Shown: positions 10,058 to 19,590, counted from the first letter of the stretch. The stretch is DNA of 64,000 nucleotides from Phycisphaerae bacterium (GCA_002709295.1 PAQL01000001.1:1-64000), one strand, 5' to 3'. The notes: generated from the sequence alone by a model not told the origin. A program made the numbers and translations.

Positions 10058-10413
10058 GGGTCGTCTCCTCGAGTGTTCCGGCCGAATCGGGGTGATCTCA
10101 CACCAACCGGCTTCATCTCCGGGTAGACGCCGGATCACGGCTTGTGACGGGCTTCGGATGATTTCGCCTCAGGAAGACCGCAATCCCCCTCCCTGGGGCC
10201 TGAGACAGGAATGACGGCCACTGACCGGTCCCCTCGATCCGGGAGATCCGGATCCGGAATCCGACTCCGATCTCCGGCTGGGCGAGCCGTCTGGTGATCG
10301 GCTTGCCCGCTTCGAGCGGTGCCGGGAGGCCGAGGAGCCTGGTCTGCCGGGCTGCGAGTGCGGATGGAACCCACCATCGTCTTCCCGAGCGATCCGAGGG
10401 GTACGCTTCTCTT
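10058..10413 (+). other. Intergenic region between the small membrane protein and hrpA
   Basis: A divergent, non-coding stretch of 356 bases. The ORFs on it are low-complexity shadows and none has coding character. It should hold the promoters for both flanking genes, but I see no convincing -35/-10 pair. If HrpA started at the upstream codon used by the ORF track, the region would shrink to about 236 bases. Confidence 0.5.
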
Positions 10414-13400
10414 GTGAGTGCTTCCAGACGTCGACGACGGGGACGAGCCCGTGCTGATGGCCAGCCGCTGCCTTCCCGGGAGCTGGCGGGATTGCGGGAG
10501 CGGATCGTCCGGTCGGATGGCGGTTGGACGGCATCGATGCTTCGACGCGTGGGCGGCATCGAACGGGCCGCCTCCTCGGGACGGGACATGTCGCGGGCGA
10601 CGGAGGCGATCCGACGCGAACTCACGAAGCTGGAGAACGATCGGGAGTCCCGACGCGAGAGGCCCTTCGACATCGAATACCCCGCGGAACTTCCGGTCAG
10701 CGGGGCGAGGGAGGAGATCGCCCGGGCGATCCGGGAGCACCAGGTGGTCGTGGTCTGCGGTGAGACCGGTTCAGGGAAGACCACCCAGATCCCGAAGATC
10801 TGTCTTGATCTGGGAAGGGGGGTCGACGGCCTGATCGGACACACCCAGCCCCGCCGTGTCGCGGCCCGGACCGTGGCCACCCGGATCGCCGACGAACTGG
10901 GCACGACGCTCGGGGAGGGCGTCGGTTACTCCGTCCGATTCAACGATCGCACCACGCCGCAGACGCGGGTGAAGCTGATGACCGACGGCATCCTGCTCGC
11001 CGAGACCGCCCGCGATCGTGATCTGCTCGCCTACGACACCATCATCATCGACGAGGCGCATGAACGAAGCCTCAACATCGACTTCCTGCTGGGCTATCTG
11101 AAGAGACTGCTCCCACGACGCCGTGATCTCCGGCTCATCGTCACCAGCGCCACGATCGATCCGGACCGGTTCAGCCGCCACTTCGGCGACGCTCCGGTCG
11201 TCCGGGTGTCGGGCCGGACCCATCCGGTCGAGATCAGATACCGACCTCCAGCGGGCGAGGATGCCGACGACGCCCTGGTCCGGGGGATCGTCGACGCGGT
11301 CGGGGAGATCGATGCCGCCGGACTCGAGGTTCCCGATCCCTCCGGTCTCCCCGACATCCTGGTGTTCCTGCCCGGGGAACGGGAGATCCGAGAGGCGTCC
11401 GAGGCCCTTGCGAAGGCCGAGCTTCCGGACACCGAGGTGGTACCCCTCTTCGCGAGGCTGTCGGTCGACAAGCAGGACCGGGTCTTCTCGCCGGGATCGG
11501 CTCGACGCATCGTGCTGGCGACCAACGTCGCCGAGACCTCGCTTACCGTTCCTCGCATTCGTGGCGTCGTGGACACCGGGCTGGCGAGAATCGCCCGCTA
11601 TTCCCCTCGGCGGCGGGTTCAGCGTCTGCCCGTGGAACCGATCGCCCGTGCGTCGGCCGATCAGCGTTCGGGACGGTGCGGCCGCATCGCACCCGGGGTC
11701 TGCATCCGACTCTTCGCGGAAGATGACCTCCGCGGCCGCGACGAGTTCACGCCTCCCGAGATCCTCCGTTCAAGTCTGGCCAGTGTGATTCTCCGGATGA
11801 CCGACCTGGGTCTCGGAGATCCGGAGACCTTCCCCTTCGTCGAGAAGCCCTCCGGCCGCCTGATACGCGACGGATACGAGACGCTCTACGAACTCGGAGC
11901 GGTCGATCGTCGTCGGGAACCGACCGCCCTCGGTCGCGATCTGGCCAGACTCCCCATCGACCCGAGGATCGGGCGCATGGTGCTGGCGGGCATCGACGAG
12001 GAGTGCCTGCCCGAGCTGCTGGTGATCGCCTCGGTGCTCACCGCGTCCGATCCGCGCGAACGCCAGGGAGACCGGGCCGGTTCGATCGCCGACGCGATGT
12101 TCAAGGATCCGAGCAGCGACTTCCTCTCCTTTCTGAGGATCTGGAAGGCGTGGACCGACGCTCGGGAGACCAGGGGATCCTCGGCTCTGAGAACCTGGAC
12201 CCGCCGACATGGCCTGTCCCTGGTCCGGATGCGGGAGTGGCAGGACCTGCACGACCAGCTCCGACATCTTGCCGGAGATCTCCTCGCCCGACGATCATCG
12301 CAGGGTCGGAAGGGACGAGGACGTCCGGTGGTCGGACCGGTGAGGGAGGATCCGCCCGGCGGCGCGATCCACCGGGCGATCCTCGCAGGGCTGGTGTCCA
12401 ACATCGGTCGTCGAGGGGAGCGTGGCGAGTACCGCGGCCTCATGGGTGGCACCTTCGAGATCTTCCCCGGCAGCGTGCTGCGACGACAGGACGCTCCCTG
12501 GATCGTCGCTGCGGAGATCGTGGAGACGTCTCGCCGCTGGGCCCGGACCTGCGCAAGGATCCGGGGCGACTGGATCGAGCGAGTGGCCCCGCATCTGGTT
12601 CGCAAGTCCCATTTCGAACCGCACTTCGTGCCCGAGACCGGATTCGTCTCCGCCTGGGAGCGGGTCACCTGTGGTGACCTCGATGCGGTGGAACGACGCC
12701 GGGTTCCGTATGCGCCGATCGATGCGGCCGCGGCCCGGGAGGTCTTCATCCAGCAGGCTCTGGTCGCGGAGGGGCTGAAGACCGACGCCCCATGGATGGA
12801 TGAGAACCGACGACTTCGCGAAGGTCTGGCGAGGCTTTCGGATCGCGAACGGGACGTGGTGCCGGTCGACGAGGACGATCGCCTCCATCGCTTCTACGAC
12901 TCGCGACTACCGGAAGGGATTCACAACGTCCCCGCATTCGAGGCCTGGCGACGGAAGGCCGAGCGGAGGGACCCATCGATCCTGCGGATGAAGGAGAGCG
13001 ATCTCACCGATCAAGACCGCGAACGGCCGGATGCCGCCGCCTACCCGGATCGAATCGCCATCGGTGGAGTCGACGTCGGTCTCGCCTACCGTCATGAACC
13101 CGGGGACGACCGCGACGGCGTCACCGCCACGATCCCCCTCGAACTGCTGGGGCGTTTCGAACCGGCATCGTTCGAATGGCTCGTTCCCGGCCTGCTGATC
13201 GACAAGCTCGATGCTCTCGCCCGCAGTCTGCCGCGACGAATGCGCACGAGAATCATGCCCATCCTCGAGACCGCGACCGGAGCGGCGGAGCATCTACCGT
13301 TCGGCGAAGGGTCCCTCATCCGGGCCTACGCCGGGTACCTCTCGATGGTCGGAGGCGCCGAGATCCGTCCCGAGGACTTCCGGCTCGAGTTGCTCGAGCC

Positions 13401-14436
13401 TCACCACCTGATGCGTTTCGAACTCGTCGACGAGGAGGGGCGGATCCTCGCCTGCACCAGACGCTACGAGGAGCTGCTGGCCTCGCATCGGGATCGGGCC
13501 CGAGAGGCCTTCGAGGAATCGGTGGAGGTCTCGGTCGAGGACGACACCGCCTCGCGATTCGCAGCGATCAGGGATCGCACGTCATGGGATTTCGAAACTC
13601 TTCCCGAGGACGTGATCCTTCGCAGAGGGACCGCCACGATCATCGCCTATCCGGCGATCTCCGACGAGGGCGACCATGTCCGGGTCCGGGTGACCGACGA
13701 TCGGACCACCGCGCTGGAACGACAGCGTCGGGGCGTGCTTCGTCTGCTCGCCCTGCAGGTCGGGGATGCGATCCGTCATCATCTCGATCATCTGCCGGAT
13801 CTCGAACGCCTGAGACTGGCCGCATCCAGCCTGGAGTCCGGACCCGCCTTCACTCGCGGCCTCTCCGATCTCGCGATAGCGGTCGCGGTGCGGGGCGCCG
13901 ATCTCGCGATGGTCCGTGACGAGGAGGCCTTCGTCGATCTCGACGACGTCGTCCGTCGCGATCTCTGGCCCTCCCTTGAACGCGCATGCGACCTCGTCGA
14001 ACCGATCCTTCAGACCCGCCAGTCGCTGCTGATGGATCTGGAGTCACCCGGACCGGCGTCCTGGGCGGATGTTCGTCGGGACGAGCAACGACATCTGGAA
14101 CGACTCGTGCCGCCGGGTTTCGCCGGGTCGACCCCTCCCGAGCGACTGGAACACCTGCCACGCTATCTGGAGGGGGCGAGGCGACGACTTGATCGCCTGC
14201 GAGGAGCCGGACTCGAGCGCGATCGGGACCGGCGAGAGGAGTTCGAGGGATGGCGGCGACTGCACGAGGCGCGGTGCCGGGACCTGGATCGCCTCGGACG
14301 AATCGATCCGGGCATCGAGGCGTTCGGCTGGCTGCTGGAGGAATACCGGATCCAGCTCTTCGCCCAGGAGCTGGGGACCGCGGTCAAGGTGTCTCCCGCG
14401 ATCCTGAAGGATCGGTGGCGGCGTCTCGATGCCTGA
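10414..14436 (+). CDS. hrpA: ATP-dependent RNA helicase HrpA (DEAH box)
   Basis: DEAH-box 3'-5' RNA helicase, implicated in other bacteria in mRNA processing and ribosome-related quality control. The 1340-residue product (E. coli HrpA is about 1300) shows Walker A/motif I CGETGSGKTTQIPKI near residue 113, TQPRRVAARTVATRIA (Ia), DEAH in TIIIDEAHERSLNIDFL, motif III VTSATIDPDRFSRHF, motif V NVAETSLTVPRIRGVVDTG and motif VI QRSGRCGRIAPGVCIRLF. A winged-helix/ratchet region, OB-fold and the long DUF3418-type C-terminal part follow. I choose the GTG at 10414 because the protein aligns with HrpA from about that point (LRERIVRSDGGW); the track ORF starts 40 codons earlier. It ends 6 bp from the convergent FtsK-like gene. 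Confidence 0.92.
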   Translation: MSASRRRRRGRARADGQPLPSRELAGLRERIVRSDGGWTASMLRRVGGIERAASSGRDMSRATEAIRRELTKLENDRESRRERPFDIEYPAELPVSGAREEIARAIREHQVVVVCGETGSGKTTQIPKICLDLGRGVDGLIGHTQPRRVAARTVATRIADELGTTLGEGVGYSVRFNDRTTPQTRVKLMTDGILLAETARDRDLLAYDTIIIDEAHERSLNIDFLLGYLKRLLPRRRDLRLIVTSATIDPDRFSRHFGDAPVVRVSGRTHPVEIRYRPPAGEDADDALVRGIVDAVGEIDAAGLEVPDPSGLPDILVFLPGEREIREASEALAKAELPDTEVVPLFARLSVDKQDRVFSPGSARRIVLATNVAETSLTVPRIRGVVDTGLARIARYSPRRRVQRLPVEPIARASADQRSGRCGRIAPGVCIRLFAEDDLRGRDEFTPPEILRSSLASVILRMTDLGLGDPETFPFVEKPSGRLIRDGYETLYELGAVDRRREPTALGRDLARLPIDPRIGRMVLAGIDEECLPELLVIASVLTASDPRERQGDRAGSIADAMFKDPSSDFLSFLRIWKAWTDARETRGSSALRTWTRRHGLSLVRMREWQDLHDQLRHLAGDLLARRSSQGRKGRGRPVVGPVREDPPGGAIHRAILAGLVSNIGRRGERGEYRGLMGGTFEIFPGSVLRRQDAPWIVAAEIVETSRRWARTCARIRGDWIERVAPHLVRKSHFEPHFVPETGFVSAWERVTCGDLDAVERRRVPYAPIDAAAAREVFIQQALVAEGLKTDAPWMDENRRLREGLARLSDRERDVVPVDEDDRLHRFYDSRLPEGIHNVPAFEAWRRKAERRDPSILRMKESDLTDQDRERPDAAAYPDRIAIGGVDVGLAYRHEPGDDRDGVTATIPLELLGRFEPASFEWLVPGLLIDKLDALARSLPRRMRTRIMPILETATGAAEHLPFGEGSLIRAYAGYLSMVGGAEIRPEDFRLELLEPHHLMRFELVDEEGRILACTRRYEELLASHRDRAREAFEESVEVSVEDDTASRFAAIRDRTSWDFETLPEDVILRRGTATIIAYPAISDEGDHVRVRVTDDRTTALERQRRGVLRLLALQVGDAIRHHLDHLPDLERLRLAASSLESGPAFTRGLSDLAIAVAVRGADLAMVRDEEAFVDLDDVVRRDLWPSLERACDLVEPILQTRQSLLMDLESPGPASWADVRRDEQRHLERLVPPGFAGSTPPERLEHLPRYLEGARRRLDRLRGAGLERDRDRREEFEGWRRLHEARCRDLDRLGRIDPGIEAFGWLLEEYRIQLFAQELGTAVKVSPAILKDRWRRLDA

Positions 14437-14442
14437 GGCGGC

Positions 14443-17400
14443 TCACCGGGCGCTTCGCGACTCCATCGCCCGTCCCGCAGCGACCAGGTACGCCTCGCTC
14501 GGAAGCGCCCAGGGACGGAACTTCTCGATCGTGCCTCGCTCGTCGCTGTAGAGCAGCCCTCGATTGGCCCCGAGCATCGATGCGGCGGGGGAGTCGATGA
14601 GGGTGCTGGAGTCGGTGGCTCCGACCTGGAACATCGCCCGCTGATCGAAGGCCCGCATCGTCTGGCGATCCACGGACCGTTCCAGGGTCGACACCGTGTC
14701 CGCCCAGACGAGGGTGTGGATGCCGTGTTCGGGCCCCTCGCGAAGGATCTCCCCGAACACCCGGTCCGGAGTCGGTGGCCCCTCGTCGGTGGAGAATCCG
14801 AAGTCGTCCTCGGCTCGACGCAGGATCCGGAAGCGCTGGAGCCCGTGCACCATCAGCAGGATCGTCGAACCGTTGGTGTCGCCCTCCTCGATCCGGCGGG
14901 CGAGTTCGGCTCCGATCTCCAGAACGGCATCGCCGGAACCTCGGAAATCCGGCTGGTCGATCCGGTGGGGCAGATGGCCGGCCACCGATTCGAGGAATCC
15001 CGCATTCGGATCGTCCGCCGTGGTGCCGTCGAGCACGACGCATCGCAGATCGTCGGTCCGGTGTGCCGCGCAGGCCGCGATCAGCATCGCGGAGCTGATC
15101 GCCAGCGAGGGTTCGTCCTGTTGTCCGACCAGAACGAGGTTGGATCCGGCCTGCCGTCGAAGGGTCGCGGAGGTCGGATCCTTGATCGCCACCGCGTCTC
15201 CGAGCCAGAGCGGGATCGACGTGGGACGGGTGGCGGGATCGGTCTCGATCATGGTGCGCAGCGGCCGGTTCTCGGCGAGGATCGCCGGAGCGTTCCCCTC
15301 GAAGACCACGCAGGATCCCCGTTCGATTCCACGCTCCTCGGCAAGCTCGGCCACTCTGGAGAGGTACCGCTCCCGGGTCTCGTCGGGAAGCCAGCAGACC
15401 TGGAATGGACTGTTGCCCTCCACCAGTCCGCCCTGGTCGTTGTAGATCGCCTCGCCGGGACGGGACAGCAGTCGGGCGGCGACGTTGTCGTCGGAGAGGA
15501 TGAGCATCGAATCCTGCTCGTTGCACGCCAGCGCGATCCGCACGCCCATCTGGCCCATCGTGGAGCGATTCAGGGAATAGGCGCCGCCGAGGGTCTGGGA
15601 TCCGAGCAGCACGTGCATGCCGAAGGCCCGACCCTGCCGCACGAGTCGATCCAGCAGCAGCGATGCGTCCTGGCTCACCTTGTCGTCATCGACGAAGAGC
15701 TCCTGGAACTCGTCGATGACCAGCACCACCCGCGGCATCGGATCGTCCGGTCGTCGGGACCGCCAGCCCGCGAGGTCCTGCACGCCCTCGGCCCGGAACA
15801 TCTCGCCGCGTTCGGAGAGTTCCGCATCCAGCCCCTGAAGCACGGACAGCCCGAACTCGCGATCGCTCTCGACCGCGACGGACCGGGCGTGAGGGAGTCG
15901 ATGGGTCGCGTAGGTCTTGAACTCGACGCCCTTCTTGAAGTCGACGAGGTGGAACTCGACCTCGTCGGGAGAGTGCCAGCAGGCGAGGTTGGTGATCAGG
16001 GCGTGAAGCAGCGTCGACTTGCCGGAACCGGTCTTGCCCGCGACCAGGGCATGCTGGGCGGTTCCGACCCCGAGCACGAGCTCCTGAAGACGGGTCGCTC
16101 CCGCCCGGCCGAGGGCGACATGGACGTCGCGGGTGGTGGATCGGGTCCAGAACTCGTCGTCGGATGGAGCGATCGTCTCGAAGGGCACCTCCACCCGTCC
16201 GGCATCCCGGGCGGCTCGGCCGACCTGGTGGGCGAATGAGATCAGCAGATCGTCATCGGGCCCCGGATCCGGAGCGAAGGCAAGGTCCTCGAGACCGTCG
16301 GTGTCGAAGATCATGCGGCCTTCGTCGGAGCGGATCATCACCGCGTGCCTCTCGAGGTCGGTGATGTCGAACTTCTCGGGGACCTCCGCCCGCCGATCTC
16401 GGAGGACGATGGTGAAGACGCCGCACCGCGGTCCGCTCTGCAGGATGCTGGCAAGCCGTCTCGCCGATTCCTCGGTGAAATTCGCGGGGAAGTCGGCGAT
16501 CACCAGGAATCGATACGGCTCAGCGATCTCTCCGGCGGCCTCGTTGTACGCGTCGATGGTGGGAAACTCGTTGCGGAGATACTTCTGGATCACCGTCTCC
16601 ATGTGCTCGGTGATGTCAACGAGCCGCTGTTCGATCTGCCGGGATTCGGTCCAGATCCGATCCCCGACCATGCCGGGAAGCTCGTCCTCCAGGTGCATGA
16701 AGCCGGCGAAGTTCTGGCCCAGGCCGATCGGATCGAAGATGCTGAAACGGGCCTTGCCCGGGGGGACCGAGGCCAGCAGCCGCATCATGATGCCGCGAAG
16801 AAGATCCAGTCCGGTCTCACGGTGATCCGGATCGACATCCAGCACGAGGCTTGCCCTTGAAGGCAGGGAGATCACCGCGGGGATGTCGATCACGTCCTCG
16901 TGCTCGAGCTGCAGACGCGGGTCGGTCGGGACGCCGCCCTCGATCCGGGTCCGGTCGAACTTCAGATTCCCGACACGGATGGCGGGAGGCGGTGCGGACG
17001 CGGGGGTCCATGACCGCCATGCCGGATCGGTGAAGGGAGGGAATGCCGTCCGCATGTCCTCGCAATGGTCTCCGAGAGCGCCGAGATGGCGATCTATCCC
17101 GGCGTGCCATCGGGACTCCAGGTCCTGCCAGTCGCGGGCCGCCTCCTCCTCGATGGTGCGTTCGGCTTCGGCATGACGATCCTGCTCCTCCTGCAGCGCC
17201 TCGCGATGGGTTCGCTCGATCGCCTCGGTCACCTCGACGATCTCGGCGTTCGCGGCCTTGATCTGCTCCTCACGGATCGAATCGGTCTGGGCGAGCTTGA
17301 TGGGAAGACGTCGTTCGATCTCCGCGAGCTTGACCCTGGCCTTCTCCTTCGCAAGGTCCCCGATCGGTTCGAATCGGGTCCGGGCCTGTTTCAGATCCCG

Positions 17401-18357
17401 ATCCCGGGTCTCGGCCAGAGCCTGTTCCTGTTCGGCTCGTCGGACCCGGCCCGCCTCCTCGGCGATTTCGGCCGCGAAGCGGGCCAGCTGGGCGGCGCGG
17501 TCGTACGGCCTCCATGCCGCCACCACCTCCCGCCTCGCCACGATGTACAGCACGAAGAAGACCAGAAGGAACACTCCCAGTCCGACCGAGGCGCCTACCC
17601 CGACGGGACCGGATTCGGTTGATGAGAACATCGCTCCCAGGCCCGCCCCCGCACCGATGAAGAACGCGGCGGGAAGCACGAAGATCGGACCGCGGAAGAG
17701 CCGGGGAAGTCTGAGTCTGCGAAAGGATTCCGCGGCGGCGGATGCCTCTCCGAAGGTTCGTCTCATGACCTGCAGGGGAGCGAGCTGCGCCTCGCTGCGG
17801 TCCTGATGGTCGAGCTCGATCGCCCGAGGCCTGGGCTGTCGATATCGCCTGGTCTCCCTGATCATCCGGAGATCGAGCTCGTCGAAGTCGGCCATGGTGT
17901 TGCCGATCTCGGTGCGAAGCTTGTCGAGATCCTCCCGTGGCCGGGTCTCGTTGGCCTCGAAGACCGTCTCGGCAAGCCAGGTCGCCTCCTCGAGCGCGGT
18001 TCGAGCGGCCTCCTTGTTGCTGGCGAATCGTCGACGGATCCGAATCCGCATGTCCTCGGCCTGCTTCTCCAGATCCGATCGGGTCGACTCCCAGGTCCGC
18101 TCGGCGGAATCGATCGCGTCCTGATGACGGAGCTCGGCGGCGGCCAGATCATTGGTCCGCGTCTCGTCGATCCGGTTCGATTCCGAACGGTGCCGTTCGG
18201 ATTCCTCCCTGACCCGGGTCTCGAGAGCTCGGCGATGCTCTTCGGCGGCCTCGGTGGTCTCCTTCGTCAGACGATCGGCGGCATGACGCACCTCCGCGAT
18301 CTCGGCGAGGAGATCCGGCGAAACGGGGCCTGGTTCGCGTTCACGGGACTCGGGCAT
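14443..18357 (-). CDS. Membrane-anchored FtsK/SpoIIIE-type ATPase, EssC/EccC-like (type VII secretion-like)
   Basis: Large motor protein of 1304 residues. Order: a charged coiled coil (about 1-200), two transmembrane helices (about 220-242 FVLPAAFFIGAGAGLGAMF and 249-272 VGLGVFLLVFFVLYIVA), a second coiled coil (280-400), then three RecA/FtsK-like domains. The first (about 490-650) is degenerate, with LVLDVDPDHRETG in place of a P-loop and FLVIADFP as a Walker-B-like strand. The second (about 740-960) is canonical: Walker A VAGKTGSGKSTLLHAL near 775, Walker B VVLVIDEFQELF near 880. The third (about 1050-1230) is again degenerate (LVGQQDEPS). Three tandem ATPase domains behind two membrane helices match T7SS EssC/EccC rather than the single-motor DNA translocase FtsK. 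No N-terminal FHA domain is visible. It is the last gene of the WXG100-like cluster, 3 bp after its neighbour. Confidence 0.82.
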   Translation of the reverse strand: MPESREREPGPVSPDLLAEIAEVRHAADRLTKETTEAAEEHRRALETRVREESERHRSESNRIDETRTNDLAAAELRHQDAIDSAERTWESTRSDLEKQAEDMRIRIRRRFASNKEAARTALEEATWLAETVFEANETRPREDLDKLRTEIGNTMADFDELDLRMIRETRRYRQPRPRAIELDHQDRSEAQLAPLQVMRRTFGEASAAAESFRRLRLPRLFRGPIFVLPAAFFIGAGAGLGAMFSSTESGPVGVGASVGLGVFLLVFFVLYIVARREVVAAWRPYDRAAQLARFAAEIAEEAGRVRRAEQEQALAETRDRDLKQARTRFEPIGDLAKEKARVKLAEIERRLPIKLAQTDSIREEQIKAANAEIVEVTEAIERTHREALQEEQDRHAEAERTIEEEAARDWQDLESRWHAGIDRHLGALGDHCEDMRTAFPPFTDPAWRSWTPASAPPPAIRVGNLKFDRTRIEGGVPTDPRLQLEHEDVIDIPAVISLPSRASLVLDVDPDHRETGLDLLRGIMMRLLASVPPGKARFSIFDPIGLGQNFAGFMHLEDELPGMVGDRIWTESRQIEQRLVDITEHMETVIQKYLRNEFPTIDAYNEAAGEIAEPYRFLVIADFPANFTEESARRLASILQSGPRCGVFTIVLRDRRAEVPEKFDITDLERHAVMIRSDEGRMIFDTDGLEDLAFAPDPGPDDDLLISFAHQVGRAARDAGRVEVPFETIAPSDDEFWTRSTTRDVHVALGRAGATRLQELVLGVGTAQHALVAGKTGSGKSTLLHALITNLACWHSPDEVEFHLVDFKKGVEFKTYATHRLPHARSVAVESDREFGLSVLQGLDAELSERGEMFRAEGVQDLAGWRSRRPDDPMPRVVLVIDEFQELFVDDDKVSQDASLLLDRLVRQGRAFGMHVLLGSQTLGGAYSLNRSTMGQMGVRIALACNEQDSMLILSDDNVAARLLSRPGEAIYNDQGGLVEGNSPFQVCWLPDETRERYLSRVAELAEERGIERGSCVVFEGNAPAILAENRPLRTMIETDPATRPTSIPLWLGDAVAIKDPTSATLRRQAGSNLVLVGQQDEPSLAISSAMLIAACAAHRTDDLRCVVLDGTTADDPNAGFLESVAGHLPHRIDQPDFRGSGDAVLEIGAELARRIEEGDTNGSTILLMVHGLQRFRILRRAEDDFGFSTDEGPPTPDRVFGEILREGPEHGIHTLVWADTVSTLERSVDRQTMRAFDQRAMFQVGATDSSTLIDSPAASMLGANRGLLYSDERGTIEKFRPWALPSEAYLVAAGRAMESRSAR

Positions 18358-18360
18358 CGG

Positions 18361-18579
18361 TCAGCGGTCTCCACATTCCCTGCGGGCCTGGCCGATCATC
18401 GACTCGATCTTCTCCATCGCACCAACCGTGGATCTGATCCGCAGTTCGATGGGGGCGAGGCGACGTCGCTCGAACGCCTGGGAGACCGGGTCCCTCCATC
18501 GTTCGTTGGTGCGTCCCCATGCGATCATGAGATCACGGAACTCTCCATGGATTCTCAAACGGGCCGAGGTCATGCTCAC
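18361..18579 (-). CDS. Small WXG-like helical protein, 72 aa
   Basis: Short, charged, all-helical protein with no signal peptide. Its centre, NERWRDPVSQAFERRRL, carries a W-R-D turn followed by an A-F-E helix, the same pattern seen in the WXG100-like protein three genes upstream (SWRDQEQAKFEEEF). This suggests the two are distant paralogues or partners (inference). The C-terminal helix is MEKIESMIGQARREC. It overlaps the stop of the upstream coiled-coil gene by 4 nt (ATGA) and precedes the FtsK-like ATPase by 3 nt, so the three genes are translationally coupled. No database family is claimed. Confidence 0.65.
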   Translation of the reverse strand: MSMTSARLRIHGEFRDLMIAWGRTNERWRDPVSQAFERRRLAPIELRIRSTVGAMEKIESMIGQARRECGDR

Positions 18580-19223
18580 GGGGCGGGCTCCTGTCGGTCC
18601 TTGGACGGGACCGTTCCGGTCTCCTCTTCGTCGGGTTCGTCCTCGCTCGCCGGAACCTCCATCGTCGCCGAGGCGGTGCGCCGGGTGCTCTCCGCCTCGT
18701 CCTCGGTCGGCCCGAGGAGCCGTGCGAGTTCCGGGGCCGGCATGGAGGTGTAGGCCTCGAGATTCTCGCTCATCTTCCGGAGGAGGCCGATCGCGTGGGG
18801 AAGATCGTGGTCGAGGGCGGTGGCCAGGGGGGAGACCGCCGCCTTGTACAGGGTGCGTTCACGGTCCAGACGGCGAATCCAGGTGCGGGTCGCCTCGAGT
18901 CCTCGTCGGGCCTCCTCGAGGTGCCTTTCGGCCCGCTGGAGGTTCTTCCGCTCGTCGGAGTCACCGGCTCGTCCTCCCTTGGCGGAGGTCTGCATCTGCT
19001 TCCGGTAGAGCTCGCTCCTGGCCCGGGTGAGGAGCTCCTGCCGCTTTCGTATCTGGCGGTTCCAGTGCCCGATCCGGTCGCGATCGAGCCAGAGGATGGT
19101 CTTCTCCAGATCCGATTCGGCCTCGAGCAGGGCGGCGCGGCCGGCATCGACGAAACCCGCCAGAGTGGCGCGAAAGGCATCGATGACCTCGATCGATCGG
19201 ACGTCGGCTCGTTCGTTGCTCAT
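18576..19223 (-). CDS. Coiled-coil protein of the WXG100/FtsK cluster, 215 aa
   Basis: Unrecognised soluble protein. Residues about 10-165 are predicted by eye to be long amphipathic helices rich in Arg, Glu and Leu (for example HWNRQIRKRQELLTRARSEL and LQRAERHLEEARRGLEA). The last 50 residues are acidic and probably disordered (SEDEPDEEETGTVPS). There is no signal peptide or membrane segment. By position, between the WXG100-like gene (18 nt upstream) and the second small WXG-like gene (4-nt overlap), it could be a chaperone, a substrate or a structural part of the secretion-like machine. The assignment rests on context only. Confidence 0.65.
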   Translation of the reverse strand: MSNERADVRSIEVIDAFRATLAGFVDAGRAALLEAESDLEKTILWLDRDRIGHWNRQIRKRQELLTRARSELYRKQMQTSAKGGRAGDSDERKNLQRAERHLEEARRGLEATRTWIRRLDRERTLYKAAVSPLATALDHDLPHAIGLLRKMSENLEAYTSMPAPELARLLGPTEDEAESTRRTASATMEVPASEDEPDEEETGTVPSKDRQEPAP

Positions 19224-19241
19224 GGGAGTCCGGACAGCGGG

Positions 19242-19514
19242 TCACCGCTGCTGCAGGTAGTCCTCGATTCTCTGAGCCTTTCGGAGCAGGAATGGGATGT
19301 GGACCTCCGAGGCCTTCATGAAGCGTTGAAGGGTCTTCATGGTGGCGTCGAACTCCTCTTCGAATTTCGCCTGTTCCTGGTCGCGCCAGGACTGGGCGAG
19401 CGTGCCCATGCGGGCCTGCATGGTCTGCATCTGCCCCTGGATCTCGTTGTTGAATCGCTTCAGATCGTGGGCGAAGCGACGAATCTCCCCGGGGTCGGCG
19501 ACGGCCTTGGCCAT
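19242..19514 (-). CDS. WXG100/ESAT-6-like small protein
   Basis: A 90-residue helical-hairpin candidate of WXG100 size. Helix 1 (about 8-38) leads to LAQSWRDQEQAKFEEEF at 39-55, where W43-R-D replaces the classical W-x-G turn, then a long helix 2 ending ...LLRKAQRIEDYLQQR. WXG100 proteins form dimers and are exported by, or help gate, type VII machines. No C-terminal YxxxD/E export signal is present in the usual form. The start at 19514 has GGAGA 7 nt upstream; the longer track ORF runs antisense through the aldehyde dehydrogenase. It is the first gene of the four-gene cluster and lies 76 bp from the divergent aldehyde dehydrogenase gene, so that gap must hold its promoter. Confidence 0.78.
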   Translation of the reverse strand: MAKAVADPGEIRRFAHDLKRFNNEIQGQMQTMQARMGTLAQSWRDQEQAKFEEEFDATMKTLQRFMKASEVHIPFLLRKAQRIEDYLQQR

Positions 19515-19590
19515 GTGGGTTCTCCGATGATGTTCAAGATTGTACCGGCTCGTCCGGGGTACCCTTCGACGAACCCGTCCAGAGGATCCG

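Noticed and set aside
9753-10214. 153-aa + ORF overlapping the small membrane protein
   Set aside because: Arg/Ser-rich shadow opposite a better-supported minus-strand gene with a ribosome site.
14716-16239. 507-aa + strand ORF
   Set aside because: Antisense to the FtsK-like ATPase.
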